A stretch of DNA of 64,000 nucleotides from Umbilicaria muhlenbergii (Eukaryota > Ascomycota > Lecanoromycetes > Umbilicariales > Umbilicariaceae): assembly GCA_000611775.1 (NCBI GenBank), contig KK106981.1, positions 1,004,162 to 1,068,161 of the forward strand. The letters run 5' to 3'. Each line of letters begins with the position of its first letter. The first letter of the stretch is position 1. This document shows positions 12,394 to 25,200 of this stretch, piece after piece. A model generated the notes under the pieces. The model was given only the letters and a program-made list of their open reading frames with translations, had not been told where the DNA came from and made no database searches. The position numbers were made by a program, and so were the translations under genes.

Positions 12394-13020
12394 TTAGCTT
12401 CCTCCTCAACATTTTCATCCTTGAAAACTCAACCTTCCTCATGCCTTCATCTGATATCAGAAAGAAGAAGTCATCTACTTCTCATCATTCTCATTTGATT
12501 GATTCAATCACTGAGAACAGGAGGATTGTCATGTGAATGTGTAATTGCTGTTTAACTGATGACAAGAAGTGCAAGGTGTCAGATGATTATAATAAGTGTG
12601 ACATCTACATTCAGCTGAGCATCTCTTGTGACTTGTTCATATCTCTGAAGGAGATCAACAAGGTGAGCATGAAGATTCATCATCTGAAAAAGGAAAAGGA
12701 TGCCATCACAGCATAAAAGTGAGAGATAAGAGTGAAGAAAAAGAGACTTCACAAATAAATCACTTTCTTGAGGAAGAAGCAGTTGAACTTGATTTGTATT
12801 AAACTTTAAAACATTGAAGAGCTGAAGATGAATGAGTGCACAGCTGCTGTAATTATTAATTCTTTTAATAAGCTCCTCCTCAACTTCCTCATGCTTAAGG
12901 CTTTTAACCTCAACAGCATGAACTGACTTTCTACAGATTTCTTTGCTGAAATTGATGCAGTTTTGTCACATAATGAGTAAGATTCTCTTCTGATTCTCAT
13001 GTGTTTCCTTCATTATCATA
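12318..13020 (+). pseudogene. Opposite-strand cysteine-rich region of B2
   Basis: An open stretch starts inside the B2 LTR (12,318) and runs to 12,536. The following 170 bp resemble the zinc-cluster stretch of B1 at 14,883-15,062, and then a Lys/Leu-rich coiled-coil-like region runs to about 13,020. The reading direction is opposite to gag-pol. It is a fossil and broken. Confidence 0.5.
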
Positions 13021-14265
13021 TCCCTTTCATTTGATCAAATAGTGTGACTCATCATTTATATCTTGCTGATTTAAAATTTCTTCTACTTTGAATTCAGCAT
13101 CTTGACTTTTCAGGTTGATCTCTGATGATTTTTCTTGTGTTGACATTTTCAGGTCTGCTGATTTGAGTAGTGATACATGAAATACTGAATGTATTCACAT
13201 AATGAGTGAAAGTTCAAGCTCATAGTTGATGCTTCTCTTAGTTTTTGCAATTTGAAAAGGTCTCAACTTCATGTGATTCAATTTGTTGTTAAGTCACTTT
13301 GTCTTGATATTGTGACACAGGAGGTATACTTTATCTCTTTCTTTAAGAGTAAATCTCTTATCTCTCTTTTTATTGTGATATACTGCTGATTTTTTCAAGG
13401 TGAATTTGATGTCTCTTTGCAACATTTCATGTAAATCCTTGAGGTGATTCACTTATATTTTTGCTCATTATGCTATCATTACTAGTCCTCTGACCTCATT
13501 CATAACTGGGTTGAAACTGTAATTGATATAAAATGATGATACTTCAGTTGTCTCTGTTGCTGCTGAATTGTATGTTAACTGAGTTATCAGTAAGAGTTCT
13601 ACTCAATTAATTTGCTGATAATTAATGTAACATCATAAGTACTGTTTCATAATTTAATTAAGCTGTTCAGTCTGTTCATCTGTCTGAGGATGATATAACA
13701 TTGATAACTTATGATGAATCCTCAACTGGTTCATTAATGACTTTCAGAACTTGAAGGTGAAGAGTTTATCTTTATCAGAGATTATCTCTTTCAGCAGTTT
13801 ATGATTGACTGTTATAATTTTTAAGAACATATATGTGAGTTCTTCTGCTGATGATGCTTCATTATAAGGTATGAAGTACTCATACTTCATAAGTCTGTCA
13901 ATGATAATTAATATCAAATCATAAACTGCTTTCATCAGGGGTTCTTTTGACTTTGATAATTTAATCACAAAGTTTAATGTGATGCTTGCTCATGATCTTG
14001 ATGATGTCATTGATGAATTAAGTAAAATGTATGACTTATGTTGATCTGCTTTACTTCTTCAGCAGATGTCACACTTTTGAATGATCTCTTCAACTTTCTT
14101 TCTCATGTGTGAGAAGTAATAAATCCTTGTGAGTCATTTCACTGTTTTATTGATTCCCTGATGATCATGTGTCTTGTTGAAATGACTTTCCTCTGTTAGT
14201 TTCCATTGAAGGTTAACAGGAACATAAATCAAGTCTTAAAAAAATAATAAATCTTTCTTCTTTTT
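13020..14265 (-). pseudogene. B2 pol, 3' part (integrase, chromodomain-like end)
   Basis: Minus-strand integrase core segment at 13,744-13,968 (contains ILIIIDRLMKYEYFIPYNEA) and a chromodomain-like end near 13,080-13,180. The sequence stops at the TTTTT target where B1 is inserted and resumes at 20,945. It is broken. Confidence 0.8.
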
Positions 14266-14739
14266 TGTAACAGGTGATGTCGTAGTGATGAAGATAATAC
14301 AATTGTTCAATGAACTATATCAATGTTCATCTAATCACAGCACTTGGTTCAATGAACTACTGATCACATGTAGACTTGAATAAGCTAGAAGGTAGTAGAC
14401 CTATGAGATTGCATTTAATACATGAGTTGAGCATGAGCTCCTAACTATGAATCTACCTGTGATTATATAGTACTTTAGAAGACTCATGTGTGACTGTACT
14501 GCTCTATGTGTGTAATCTTACTGCTCAAGGTGCTCATGCCCTGAGCATCATGAGCAGTTGAGTGCTCAAGGTGCTCATGCCTCAAGCATCATGAGCAGTT
14601 GAGTGCTCAAGGTGCTCATGCCTTGAGCATCATGAGCAGTTGAGTGCTTGAGGTGCTCATGCCTTAAGCATCATGAGCAGTATCACATGTACGCCTGCTA
14701 CATGTACCATTCAGGTATCATTTAGTGAGAGGTGTAACA
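14266..14739 (-). repeat. B1 3' LTR (474 bp)
   Basis: Same length as the partner at 20,471-20,944. It contains several copies of a 41-bp unit with GTGCTCATGCCTCAAGCATC (about 14,530-14,690). Confidence 0.93.
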
Positions 14740-15300
14740 CTAACTCCCTCCTCAACATTTTCATCCTCAAAAACTCAACCTCCCTCATGTCTTCATCTGA
14801 TATCAAAAAGAAGAAGTCATCTACTTCTTGTTGTTCTCATCTGACTGATTCAATCACTGAGAATGAAAGAATTGTCATGTGAATGTGTAGTTGCTGCTTA
14901 ATCAGTGACAAGGAGTGCAAGATGTCAGATGATTACAATAAATGTGATGCCTGCATTCAACTGAGCATCTCTTGTGACTTGTTCATATCCCTGAAGGAGA
15001 TCAATAAGGTGAGTGTGAAGATTCATCACCTGAAAAAGGAAAAGGATGTCATCACAGCATAAAAGTGAGAAATGAGGATGAAAAAAGAGAGACTTCACAA
15101 ATAAATCACTTTCCTGAGAAAGAAACAGTTAGATTTAATTCATACTGAACTTTGAAACATCAAGGAATTGAAGATAAATGAGCATGTGACTGCTGTAACT
15201 GCTGATTCTTTTAACAAGCCTCCTCTCAACTTCCTCACGTCTGAGGCTTTCAGCCTCAGTGATGTGAACTGGCTTTCAGCAGGTTTCTTTAACAGAATTG
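14673..15300 (+). pseudogene. Opposite-strand Zn2Cys6-like / coiled-coil region of B1
   Basis: This region reads opposite to gag-pol and starts inside the LTR (LTR end at 14,739). The stretch at 14,673-14,882 is Ser/Thr-rich with a KKKKSS basic patch. A separate open stretch at 14,883-15,062 shows six cysteines spaced CX2CX6CX8CX2CX6C, within the spacing known for fungal Zn(II)2Cys6 clusters, followed by a Lys/Glu/Leu-rich coiled-coil-like segment. The same arrangement is in B2 (12,318-13,020). Inference: an accessory DNA-binding-type gene carried by the element. It is a fossil and broken. Confidence 0.6.
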
Positions 15301-15372
15301 ACACAGTTTCATCACACAATGAGTAAGATTTTCTTCTGATTCTCATGTGTTTCCTCCACTATCATATCCCTT

Positions 15373-18300
15373 TCACTTGATCAGATAATGTGACTCATCA
15401 TTTATGTTCTGCTGATCTAGGATTTCCTCTACCTCAAACTCAACATCTTGACTTTTCAGGTCAATCTCTGGTGAATTTTTTTGCACTGATGTTTTCAAGT
15501 CTGCTGATTCAAGTAGTGATACATGAAATACTGAGTGTATTCTCATAGTGAGTGAAAGCTCAAGTTCATAGTTGATGCTTCCCTTAGTCTTTGCAATTTG
15601 AAAAGGTCTCAACTTCATGTGATTCAATTTATTGCTAAGTCACTTTGTCTTGATATTGTGATGCAGGAGGTATATTTTATTTCTTTCTTTAAGAGTAGGT
15701 CCTTTATCTCTCTTTTTATTATAATATACTGTTAATCTTTCTGAGGCAAATTTGATGTTCCTTTGTAGCATTTCATGCAGGTTCTTGAGGTAATTCACTT
15801 GTACTCTTGCTTTCTGTGCTATCATTATTAGCCCCCTGACCTCATTCATAGCTGGGTTGAAACTGTAATTAACATAAAATGATGATACTTCAGTTGTCTC
15901 TGTTGCTGCTGAGTTGTAGATTAACTGAGCTATCAGTAAGAGTTCTACTCAATTAGTTTGCTGATAATTAACATAACATCATAAGTACTGTTTCATAATT
16001 TGATTTAATCATTCTGTCTGTTCATCCGTCTGAGGATGGTATGATGTTGATAACTTGTGATGTATTCTCAACTGATCCACTAATGATTTTCAGAACTTGA
16101 AGGTAAAGAGTTTATCTTTATCAGAGATTATCTCCTCTGACAGTTCATGATTGACTGTTATAACTTTTAAAAACATATATGCAAGTTCTTCTGCTGATGA
16201 TGCTTCATTATAAGGTATGAAGTATTCATACTTCATAAGTCTATCAGTGATAATTAATATCAAATCATAAACTGCTTTCATCAGGGGTTCTTTCAACTTT
16301 AATAGTTTAATCACAAAGTTTAATGTGATGCTTGCTCATGATCTCAGTGATGTCCTTAATGACTTGAGTAGATCATATGACTTATGTTGATCTGCTTTGC
16401 TTTTTCAGCAGATGTTACATTTTTGAATGATTTCCTCAATCTTTTTTCTCATGTGTGAGAAGTAGTATGTTCTTGTGAGTCATTCTATTGTTTTGTCAAT
16501 TCCTTGATGACTGTGTGTCTTGTTGAAATGACTTTCTTCTATTAGTTTCCACTGAAGACTAACAGGAACATAAATCAAGCCTTGAAAAAGTAATAAATCT
16601 TTCTTCTTTTTGAAGCTTTCATGATTCCTTATATTCTGAAGAACTTGTTGTGCTAACTTATCATTCTTCAACACTTTTTGAATCTCATTTTCAAAAATGT
16701 TGTCCTCTACTTGTATGATGAGGTTGAACTGTTTATTGAAAGACATGTTCCCTTGCTCATTCTTCTGAAGGATAGTGTGATTGATGACTGATTTATCTTA
16801 TAAGTAATCAGCTTGTTGATTGAGAGTGTTCACTTTGACATTCTCTGATCCTTTTTAATAATGAATTCTGAAATTGTACTGTGATAATTCTTCTGATCAA
16901 CGTACCTGTCTTTGATTCAAGACTTTTGTTGTCGTGAAATACAACAGATTTTTATGATTTGAGTATACTTGAACCTCATGTTTAGGTCTTTTCAAATACA
17001 CATGTCATTATTTGAATGCATCAACAATAGCTAACAGCTCCTTGTCATGTATTTTATAACTCATTTCAGCACTTGAGAACTTTCTTAAGTAGAAAGCTAC
17101 TGGCTGTAGATGTTTTTTATCATCTGACTGATTGATGCATGCTCTTATAGCTTCATCTGACGTGTCTGTCTCAAGCGTAATAAGTTTCTCAGGGTTGAAA
17201 CTCATGAGAATTGATTGAGAAGTGAATCTTTTCTTTAACTCATTGAAGGCTTTCTGTGCTTCAGGTGATCACTTAAATTTTTAATCTTTCTTGATCAACT
17301 CTGTTAAAGGTGATGTGACTTTTGAATACTTTTTGATAAACTTCTTATAGAAGTTTGTGAACTCAAGGAAGGACTGTACTTCCTTGATGTTCTTTAATAC
17401 TGATCATTCAACCACAGATTATATCTTCTCAGAGTTCATTTATAACCCTTCTGATGTTACAATGAAACCTAGGAAGTGTACTTCTTTGAAATGAAAAAGA
17501 CTTTTCTCAGACTTTACCTGTAATCCTGCATCTTGTAGCGCCTGTAAGATCTTATGAATGTGCTGAACATGCTGCTCCTTCAACTTGAAGTAGATCAGTA
17601 TGTCATTGAGATAAATGATTACAAACTGATTTAAATATTCTCACAACATGTTATTAATAAAAGCCTGAAAAGTTGCTGGCGCGTTTGTCAATTCAAAAGA
17701 CATTATCAGGTACTCATAGAGTTCAGACCTTGTTCAAAACACAGTTTTTCATTCATCTTCTTCTTTGATATGAATCTGGTTGAAGGCTCCTGAAATATCA
17801 AATTTAATGAATCATTACACTCCCTGAAATTGATCCTGCAATTCTGAAATGAGCAGCAAAGAGTAACTGTTCTTGATGATAATGTTGTTCAATGCTCAAT
17901 AGTTGACACACAACCTGAGTGAACCATCTGATTTTGGTATGAACAGTATTGAATATTCAGCTGAAGATTATGATTCTCATATGAATTCTTTTCATAAATT
18001 CTCCTCTAAGTATTCTCATAAAGTGTTTAACTTCTGAGGTGACAATGAGTAGATAAGTTGCTTCATTGGCATGCAATCTTTCATGATCTTAATTTCATGA
18101 TCTCATTCTTAATGTTTTGACAAGACGTTCTGATTCTTTACAGCTGTAAACAATTCCTTGAAGTCTTTGTATTCTTTAGAGATAAATAACTTGATAATAA
18201 AGTCTTAATCATTGTTGACTCACCTGCTTCATAGTATCTTTGCATCAGGATTCTTCAGTTTCTCATGCATTTCTTTCACTGACATAGTGAAGATCTCCAC

Positions 18301-18500
18301 GCCTTCAGGTGAGTTCAGGACTGAATATAATTTATTAAAATTATCACCCTTAATGAAGTATATCTCATTTTCAGCTCAATTGATCATTGAATTGGCCGCT
18401 CAGAGTCATGATATCCTCAGGATTATATCACTTCCTGATTGCTCTGTTATGTTGAATTGAATCTTTTCTCAATGTTGACTTAAATGCATGAGCGTAGGAA
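15373..18500 (-). pseudogene. B1 pol (RT, RNase H, integrase, chromodomain)
   Basis: Visible landmarks on the minus strand: an RT segment near 17,560-18,400; an RNase H segment at 17,008-17,205 (EMSYKIHDKELLAIVDAF); an integrase zinc-binding segment at 16,480-16,746 (SHFNKTHSHQGIDKTIE); an integrase core at 16,090-16,314; a chromodomain start at 15,373-15,470 (FEVEEILDQQNINDESHYLI). This is the Ty3/gypsy order RT-RNase H-integrase with a chromodomain. It is broken by many lesions. Confidence 0.88.
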
Positions 18501-19579
18501 CCATCTCTCAGTTTACTCATTCATTGTTATGTTTCATAAAGGTCTCATTGAACTCTTGAAGTCTGAAAGGATTCTTCTTCACCTGTGTTCAAATTGCATG
18601 TTTTGCAGTAAATCTTGAGTTCATGAAGTTTCCTGTACAGTCACTGTCTATTAACAGTCAGGCTGGCTGACTGTTGACTTTAACTTAAACATAAAAGTTG
18701 CTCATGTCTTCCTGTGCTGCAGCAGTGAACTCTTGTTGTCATTCACTGCCTGAAGGCTTTGAAGTAAGCATCTCTGAGGACCTCTGACCTGAAGGACCTT
18801 TTAGTTTTTTGAACTAAAAGAGGAGAAGCTTAAGTTCTTCTTTACATACTCAAAGTCTTTTAGATTCACTCTCTGAGCTGAATGTTTGTTTGAATCTCTC
18901 TTGAAGTATTCACTTCAGAGTTCTCATACTTTCATATGAAGTTCTCATGAGATGTGTGCTTTATCAGGGGTAATGTATCCCCTCTTGATGATGAACTGAG
19001 AACCTTTTGAAGGTGTCTCCTTGATTATATTTTAATAATTGATGTCCTCATGATTCTGATTCTGCATAAATGCATCTTAAATAATGTAAAGGATTTGATT
19101 CTTTACTTTTGCTACTCACTCTGCATACTTCTCTTTTTTGCTGAGGGCGTTGAGTATTTTAATATACATTTGAATCCACCTTTCTTCATGAGTAGTCAAT
19201 CATTCATTATTATCTTCTTTCATGAGTTCTCCTGAATCTTCAGAAGGTGCTACTTTCATGAAGTCTTCCTTCTCACTGAATGAGAGTATCATGTTGTCAC
19301 TGTCAACATAATCATCTTCCTGACTGAATTCCTCTCACCTGACTTGGTGTTTTTCCGTGTCTGCCATGAGATCTCAATGAGAGGTTGCAGCGTGTTCTTT
19401 TGCTTTCTTTGATTGATGAGGAAATCATTTAAAGCTGTCTTTGTTGCTTCAGTGAACTGTGCAGCTGTCATCATAACAAGCTGTTCAAGACATAGTGTTG
19501 TGCTGAACTGATTGTTTCAGTGTTGACTTCTTTAACACAGCGGCATATGTCTTCTTCTTTGATGAAAAGGCTTTCATTG

Positions 19580-20470
19580 AGACTCAACAATTGCATGTGA
19601 AATGTCCTGGCTTTTCACAGTTATAACAATTTCCTTTACCCCTGATACCCTTTGATAACTGCTTGATTCTCCTCTGAAATTGATTCTTCTGAAAAGCTGC
19701 ATTGATTTTCATTGACTGAGGGCTGTAATAGGGTTGATTGTTATACTGAGTGCTTTCATGAGGCTTGTTCATCTTTAGCAGTATGTAATTCTTCTGGCTT
19801 TTTTTCATAGATCTTTCATACACGCGGTTGTTGATGATGACTGACTTTTTGATCATCTTAACTAAGGTGCTTGATCACTCTGATCAGAAGATCTCATCTT
19901 TGATGAAGTCCTTTAAGCTCTTGTAATACTGCGCAGTTAAGGCAGTGTCATCTCAATTCATATACATGACGTGTCTCTGAAAGTTAACTGCATACATCAT
20001 GACAGCTTCTTTCTGCACAATATTGTAAATTTCTTACTTCATGGTTCTTTCCTGATTAATGATCTCAAACATGATTCTTATCTGTTTCTTGAATTCCTTC
20101 AGATTGAAGAAGATTTCATTTATCTCATCATCATGATTCTTCTTCTCATTTTTCATATAGTCTTGAAGGGTCAGCTCAAATTAATTGAGAGCATCAGACC
20201 TCAGATAAAAAGATGCATACAACATCTTGTCAACTTCCTTCTTGAACATAATGTGATTGAGGTGAATGTAAGTATCAAGTTGAGTGAGGAACAGACTCAA
20301 CATTCTTTGCTTCTTTAAGAACTTATCTGATGATGAGATCTTGATCTTCATTCCTGTTGACGCTGAACTCTCAATGACTGACAGGTCATGACTGAAGGTT
20401 GTCATTTTCTTGAGAGACTCATGAGTCACAGTTCATTTCATGACTGATATTCTGATGATGATGCTCAAAG
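19580..20470 (-). pseudogene. B1 gag with CCHC zinc knuckle
   Basis: An N-terminal gag segment at 20,181-20,429 (FLTQLDTYIHLN and MLYASFYLRSDALN, typical of Ty3/gypsy capsid proteins) and a CX2CX4HX4C zinc knuckle at 19,584-19,650 (CYNCEKPGHFTCNC). It follows the 5' LTR directly. It is broken. Confidence 0.88.
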
Positions 20471-20944
20471 TGTAACAGGTGATGTCATAGTGACGGAGAT
20501 AATATAATCATTTAATGAATTATATCAACATTCATTTAATCACGGCGCTTGATTCAATGAACTACTGATCACATGTAGACTTGAATAAGCTAGAAGGTAG
20601 TAGACTTATGAGATTGCATTTAATACATGAGTTGAGCATGAGCTTCTAACTATGAATTTACCTGTGATTATATAGTACTTTAAAAGACTCATGTGTGACT
20701 GTACTGCTTTATGTGTGTAATCTTACTGCTCAAGGTGCTCATGCCCTGAGCATCATGAGTGGTTGAGTGCTCAAGGTGCTCATGCCTCAAGCATCATGAG
20801 TGGTTGAGTGCTCAAGGTGCTCATGCCTCAAGCATCATGAGTGATTGAGTGCTCAAGGTGCTCATGCCTTAAACATCATGAGCAGTACCACATGTACACC
20901 TGCTATGCATATCATTCAGGTATCATTTAGTGAGAGGTGTAACA
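20471..20944 (-). repeat. B1 5' LTR (474 bp)
   Basis: Partner of 14,266-14,739, including the same number of 41-bp units. On the minus strand it is followed by CTTTGAGCATC, the same 11 bases that follow the D LTR at 41,824. Confidence 0.93.
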
Positions 20945-23900
20945 TTTTTGAAGCTTTCATGATCCTTTATATTCTGAAGAACTTGTTGTGTTAACTTATC
21001 ATTCTTCAACACTTTTTGAATCTCATTTTTAAAAATGTTGTTCTTTATCTGTATGATGAGGTTGAACTGTTTATTAAAAGACATGTTCCCTTGCTCATCC
21101 TCTCAGAGGATAACATGACTGATGACTGACTTATCTTGTAAGTAATCAGCTCATCAACTGAGAGTATTCACTTTGATGTTCTCTGATCCTTTTTGATAAT
21201 GAATTTTGAAATTGTACTGTGACAATTCTTCTGACCAACGCACTTGTCTTCAATTTAAGATTTTCATTGTCATGAAATACAACAGATTCTTATGATCTGA
21301 GTATACTTGAACTTCATGTTTAAATTCTTCTAAATACACACGTCATTGTTTAAATGCATCAACAATAATTAACAGCTTCTTGTCATGTATCTTGTAGCTC
21401 ATTTCAGCGCTTATAAACTTCCTCAAATAGAAAGCTACTGAGTGCAGATGTCTCTTATTATTCAACTGATTAATGCATGCTTTTATAACTTCATCTGACG
21501 TGTTCATCTTGAGTGTAATAGGTTTCTCAGGGTTGAAACTCATGAGAATCAATTAAGAAGTGAATTTCTTCTTCAACTCATTAAAGGCTTTTTGTGCTTC
21601 AGATGATCACTCAAACTTCTGATCTTTCCTGATCAACTCTGTTAAAGGTGATGTGATTTTTGAATACTTTTTGATAAACTTCCTATAGAAGTTCATGAAC
21701 TCAAGGAAGGACTGTACTTTCTTAACATTCCTCAGTACTGATCATTTAATCACAGATCATATCTTCTTAAAGTTCATTCATAACTCTTCTAATGTTATGA
21801 TGAAACTCAAGAAGTGTACTTCCTTGAAATAAAAAAAACTCTTCTTAAACTTTACCTGTAATCCTGCATCTTGAAGTACTTGTAGGATTTTATGAACATG
21901 CTGAACATGCTGCTCCTTCATCTTGAAGTAGATCAGTATGTCATTGAGGTAAATGATCATGAACTGATTTAAATATTCTCACAATACATTATTGATGAAA
22001 GCCTGAAAAGTTACTGACGTGTTCATTAATCTGAAAGGCATTACCAGGTACTCATAAAGTTCAGATCTTGTTCAGAACACAGTTTTTTATTCATTTTCTT
22101 CTTTGATATGAATCTGGTTGAAGGCTCCTGAAATATTAAATTTAATGAATCATTATGCTCTCTGAAACTGATCCTGCAGTTCTGAAATGAGCAGCAAGAG
22201 GTAACTGTTCTTGACAGTAATGTTGTTCAATGCTTGATAATCAATGCATAACCTGAGTGAACTGTCTGATTTTGGCATGAACAGTATTGAATATTCAGCT
22301 GAAGATTATGATTTTCATATGAATTCTTTTCATAAGTTCTCCTTTAAGTATTCTCATAAAGCGTTTAACTTCTGAGGTGACAATGAGTAGATAAGTTGCT
22401 TTGATGATGTGTAATCTTTCATGATCTTGATTTCATGATCTCATTTTTAATGTTTCAGCAAGGTGTCCTGATCCTTTACAGTCATGAACAATTCCTTGAA
22501 GTCTTTATACTCTTTAGAGATAAATAACTTGATAACAGAGTCTCAATCATCTTCAACTCACCTGCTTCATAATATCTTTGCATCAGGACTCTTTAGTTCC
22601 TTGTGTATTTCTTTCACTGACATAATGAAGATCTTCACACCTTCAGGTGAGTTCAGGACTGAATATAATTTATTTAAATTACTGCTCTTAACAAAGTATA
22701 TCTCATTTCTGACTCAATTGATCATTGAATTGACTGCTCAGAGTCATGATATTCTCAGGATTATATCACTTCCTGGTTGCTTCATTATGTTGAATTAAAT
22801 CTTCTCCCAATGTTGACCTAAACGCATAGGTGTAGGAATCATCTCTCAGTTTACTCATTCATTGTTATGTTTCATAAAGATCTCATTAAATCCTTGAAGC
22901 TTAAAGGGGTTCTGCTTCACCTGTGTTTAAATTACATGTTTCATAATAAATCCTGAGTTCATGAAGTTCCCTGTGCAGTCACTGTCTATTAGCAGTCAGG
23001 CTGACTGATCATTAACTTTAACTTAAACATGAAAGTTGCTCATGTCTTCTTGTGCTGCAGTGATGAACTCTTGTTGTCATTCACTGCTTGAAGACTTTAA
23101 AGTAAGCATCTTCAGAGATCTCTGACCTGAAGGGCCTTCTAGTTTTTTGAATTAAAAGGGAAGAAACTTAAGTTCTTTTCTACATATTTAAAGTCTTCTG
23201 AATTCACTTTCTGAGCTGAATGTTTGTTCAGATTTCTTTTTAAGTACTCACTTCAGAGTTCTCATACTTTCATATGAAGTTCTCATGAGATGTGTGCTTC
23301 ATCAGAGGTAACATATCCTCCTCTGATGATAAACTGAGAATCTTTCAGAGGTGTTTTTTTAATTATATCTTGATAATTAGTTTCTTCATGGTTTTAACTC
23401 TGCATAAATGCATCTTAAATAATGTAAAGAATCTGATCTTTTATCTTTTTTATTCACTTCATGTACTCCTCTTTCTTGCTGAGGGTGTCAAGTATTTTAA
23501 TATATGTTTGAATTCACCTGTCTTCATGAGTAGTTAATCATTCATTATTATCCTCTTTCATGAGCTCTCCTGAGCTTTCAGAAATTACTACTTTCATGAA
23601 GTCTTCCTCCTCACTCAATGAGGGTATCATATCATCACTGTCAACATAATTACCTTTTAAATTGAACTGCTTCTGCTTGACTTGATATTTCTCTGTGTCT
23701 GTGATGAGGTTCTTGTGAGAGGTTGCAGCATACTCTCTTGCCTTCTTTGATTAACATGAAAATCATTTAAAGCTGTTTTTGTCACTCTGATGAATTGTAC
23801 AGCTGTCATCATAGCAAGCTGTTCAAGACATAACATTATGTTAAACTGATTGCTTCAGTGCTGACTTCTTTAGCACAGCAGCATATGTTTTCTTTTTCAG

Positions 23901-24808
23901 TGAAAAGGTTTTCATTGAGATTTAACAATTGCATGTGAAATGTCCTGACTTCCTGCAGCTATAACAATTCCCTTTAACTTTAATACTCTTTGATAACTGC
24001 TTGATTCCTCTCTGAAATCAATTCCTTTGAAAGGTTGCATCAATTTTCATCAGCTGAGGGCTGTAATAAAGTTGATTATTATACTGAGTGCTTTCATGAG
24101 GCTTGTTCACCTTTGATGATACATAATTCCTCTGGCTTTTTTTCATAGATCTTTCATATGCATGATTATTGATGATGACTGACTTTTTAATCATTTTGAC
24201 TAAGGTACTTGATCACTTTAATCAGGAAATTTCATCTTTGATGAAGTTCTTCAAGTCTTTGTAGTACTGTGCAGTCAAGGCAGTGTCATCTTAATTCATA
24301 TACATGACATGTCTCTGAAAATTGATTGCATACATCATGACAGCTTCTTTCTGCACAATATTGTAAATTTCTCACTTCATGATCTTTTCCTGATTAATGA
24401 TCTCAAACATAATTTTTATCTGCTTCTTGAACTCCTTTAGATTGAAGAAAATTTCATTTATCTCATCATCATGATCCTTCTTCTCATTTTCCATATAGTC
24501 TCAGAGGGTCAGCTCAAATCAATTGAAGACATTAAACCTCAGGTAAGAAGATGTATACAATACTTTATCAACTTCTTTTTTGAACATGATGTGATTGAGG
24601 TGAATATAAGTATCAAGCTGAGTGAGGAATGAACTCAACATCCTTCATTCTTTTAAGAACTTGTCTGATGATGAGATCTTGATCTTCATCCCTGATGATG
24701 TCAGACTCTTAATGATTGATGAGTCATGACTGAAGGTTGCCATCCTTTTGAGGGACTCATGAGTCACAGTTCATTTCATGACTGATATTCTGATCATGAT
24801 GCTTAAAG
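20945..24808 (-). pseudogene. B2 gag and pol, 5' part
   Basis: This continues B2 after the B1 insertion. Landmarks: integrase N-terminal sequence at 20,945-21,100, RNase H at 21,343-21,552 (EMSYKIHDKKLLIIVDAF), RT at 21,778-21,960 and on to about 22,700, and gag at about 23,870-24,780. It is collinear with B1. It is broken. Confidence 0.82.
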
Positions 24809-25200
24809 TGTAACAGGTGATGTTGTAGTGATGAGGATAATACAATTGTTCAATGAATTATATCAACATTCATCTAATCATGACACTTGATTCAATGAAT
24901 TATTGATCACATGTAGACTTGAATAAGCTAGAAGGCAGTAGACTTATGAGATTGCATTTGATACATGAGTTGAGCATGAGCTTCTAACTATGAATCTACC
25001 TGTGATTATATAGTACTCTAGAAGACTCATGTGTGATTGTATTACTCTGTGTGTGTAATCTTACTGCTCAGAGTGCTCATGCCCTGAGCATCATGAGTGA
25101 TCAGGTGCTTGAGGTGCTCATGCTTTAAACATCATGAGCAGTACCACATGTACACCTGCTACATGTACCAACCAGGTACCATTTAGTGAGAGGTGTAACA
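24809..25200 (-). repeat. B2 5' LTR (392 bp)
   Basis: Same ends as the B1 LTRs but 82 bp shorter, which equals two 41-bp units. It is followed by the GAATT target duplication at 25,201-25,205. Confidence 0.92.

Larger units (their letters stand above)
14266..20944 (-). mobile_element. Ty3/gypsy chromovirus B1, full-length, inserted in B2 pol
   Basis: B1 is a 6,679-bp minus-orientation element with two 474-bp LTRs (14,266-14,739 and 20,471-20,944) that start TGTAACAGG and end GGTGTAACA on the plus strand. The TTTTT target is duplicated at 14,261-14,265 and 20,945-20,949, and B2 integrase sequence is continuous across it. Parts on the minus strand: gag 20,429-19,580, protease region about 19,000-18,500, RT about 18,400-17,560, RNase H about 17,260-16,950, integrase 16,746-15,900, chromodomain about 15,470-15,373, and an opposite-strand cysteine-rich region 14,673-15,300. 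It is structurally complete, but broken by many lesions. Confidence 0.93.
3706..25200 (-). mobile_element. Ty3/gypsy chromovirus B2, inserted in A2 and itself split by A1 and B1
   Basis: B2 is a minus-orientation LTR retrotransposon fossil. Its 5' LTR is 24,809-25,200 (392 bp). Its 3' LTR is split into 3,706-3,786 and 12,083-12,393 (392 bp in total without the duplicated target). The 5-bp target GAATT is present at 3,701-3,705 and 25,201-25,205, and A2 sequence is continuous across it. Its body is 12,394-14,265 plus 20,950-24,808. Parts: gag with a zinc knuckle, pol with RT, RNase H and integrase, a chromodomain-like end, and an opposite-strand cysteine-rich region. It is broken by many lesions. 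Confidence 0.88.

Noticed and set aside
18212-18460. Plus-strand open frames inside B1 and B2 (also 19,971-20,318 and 22,484-22,798)
   Set aside because: They are mirrors of gag-pol on the opposite strand and recur only because the element is duplicated; no cysteine cluster or other independent feature supports them.
20440-20470. Self-priming site for family B, as in A
   Set aside because: The post-LTR CTTTGAGCATC matches LTR sequence only through common ATGATG/GCTC motifs, so the match is not convincing.
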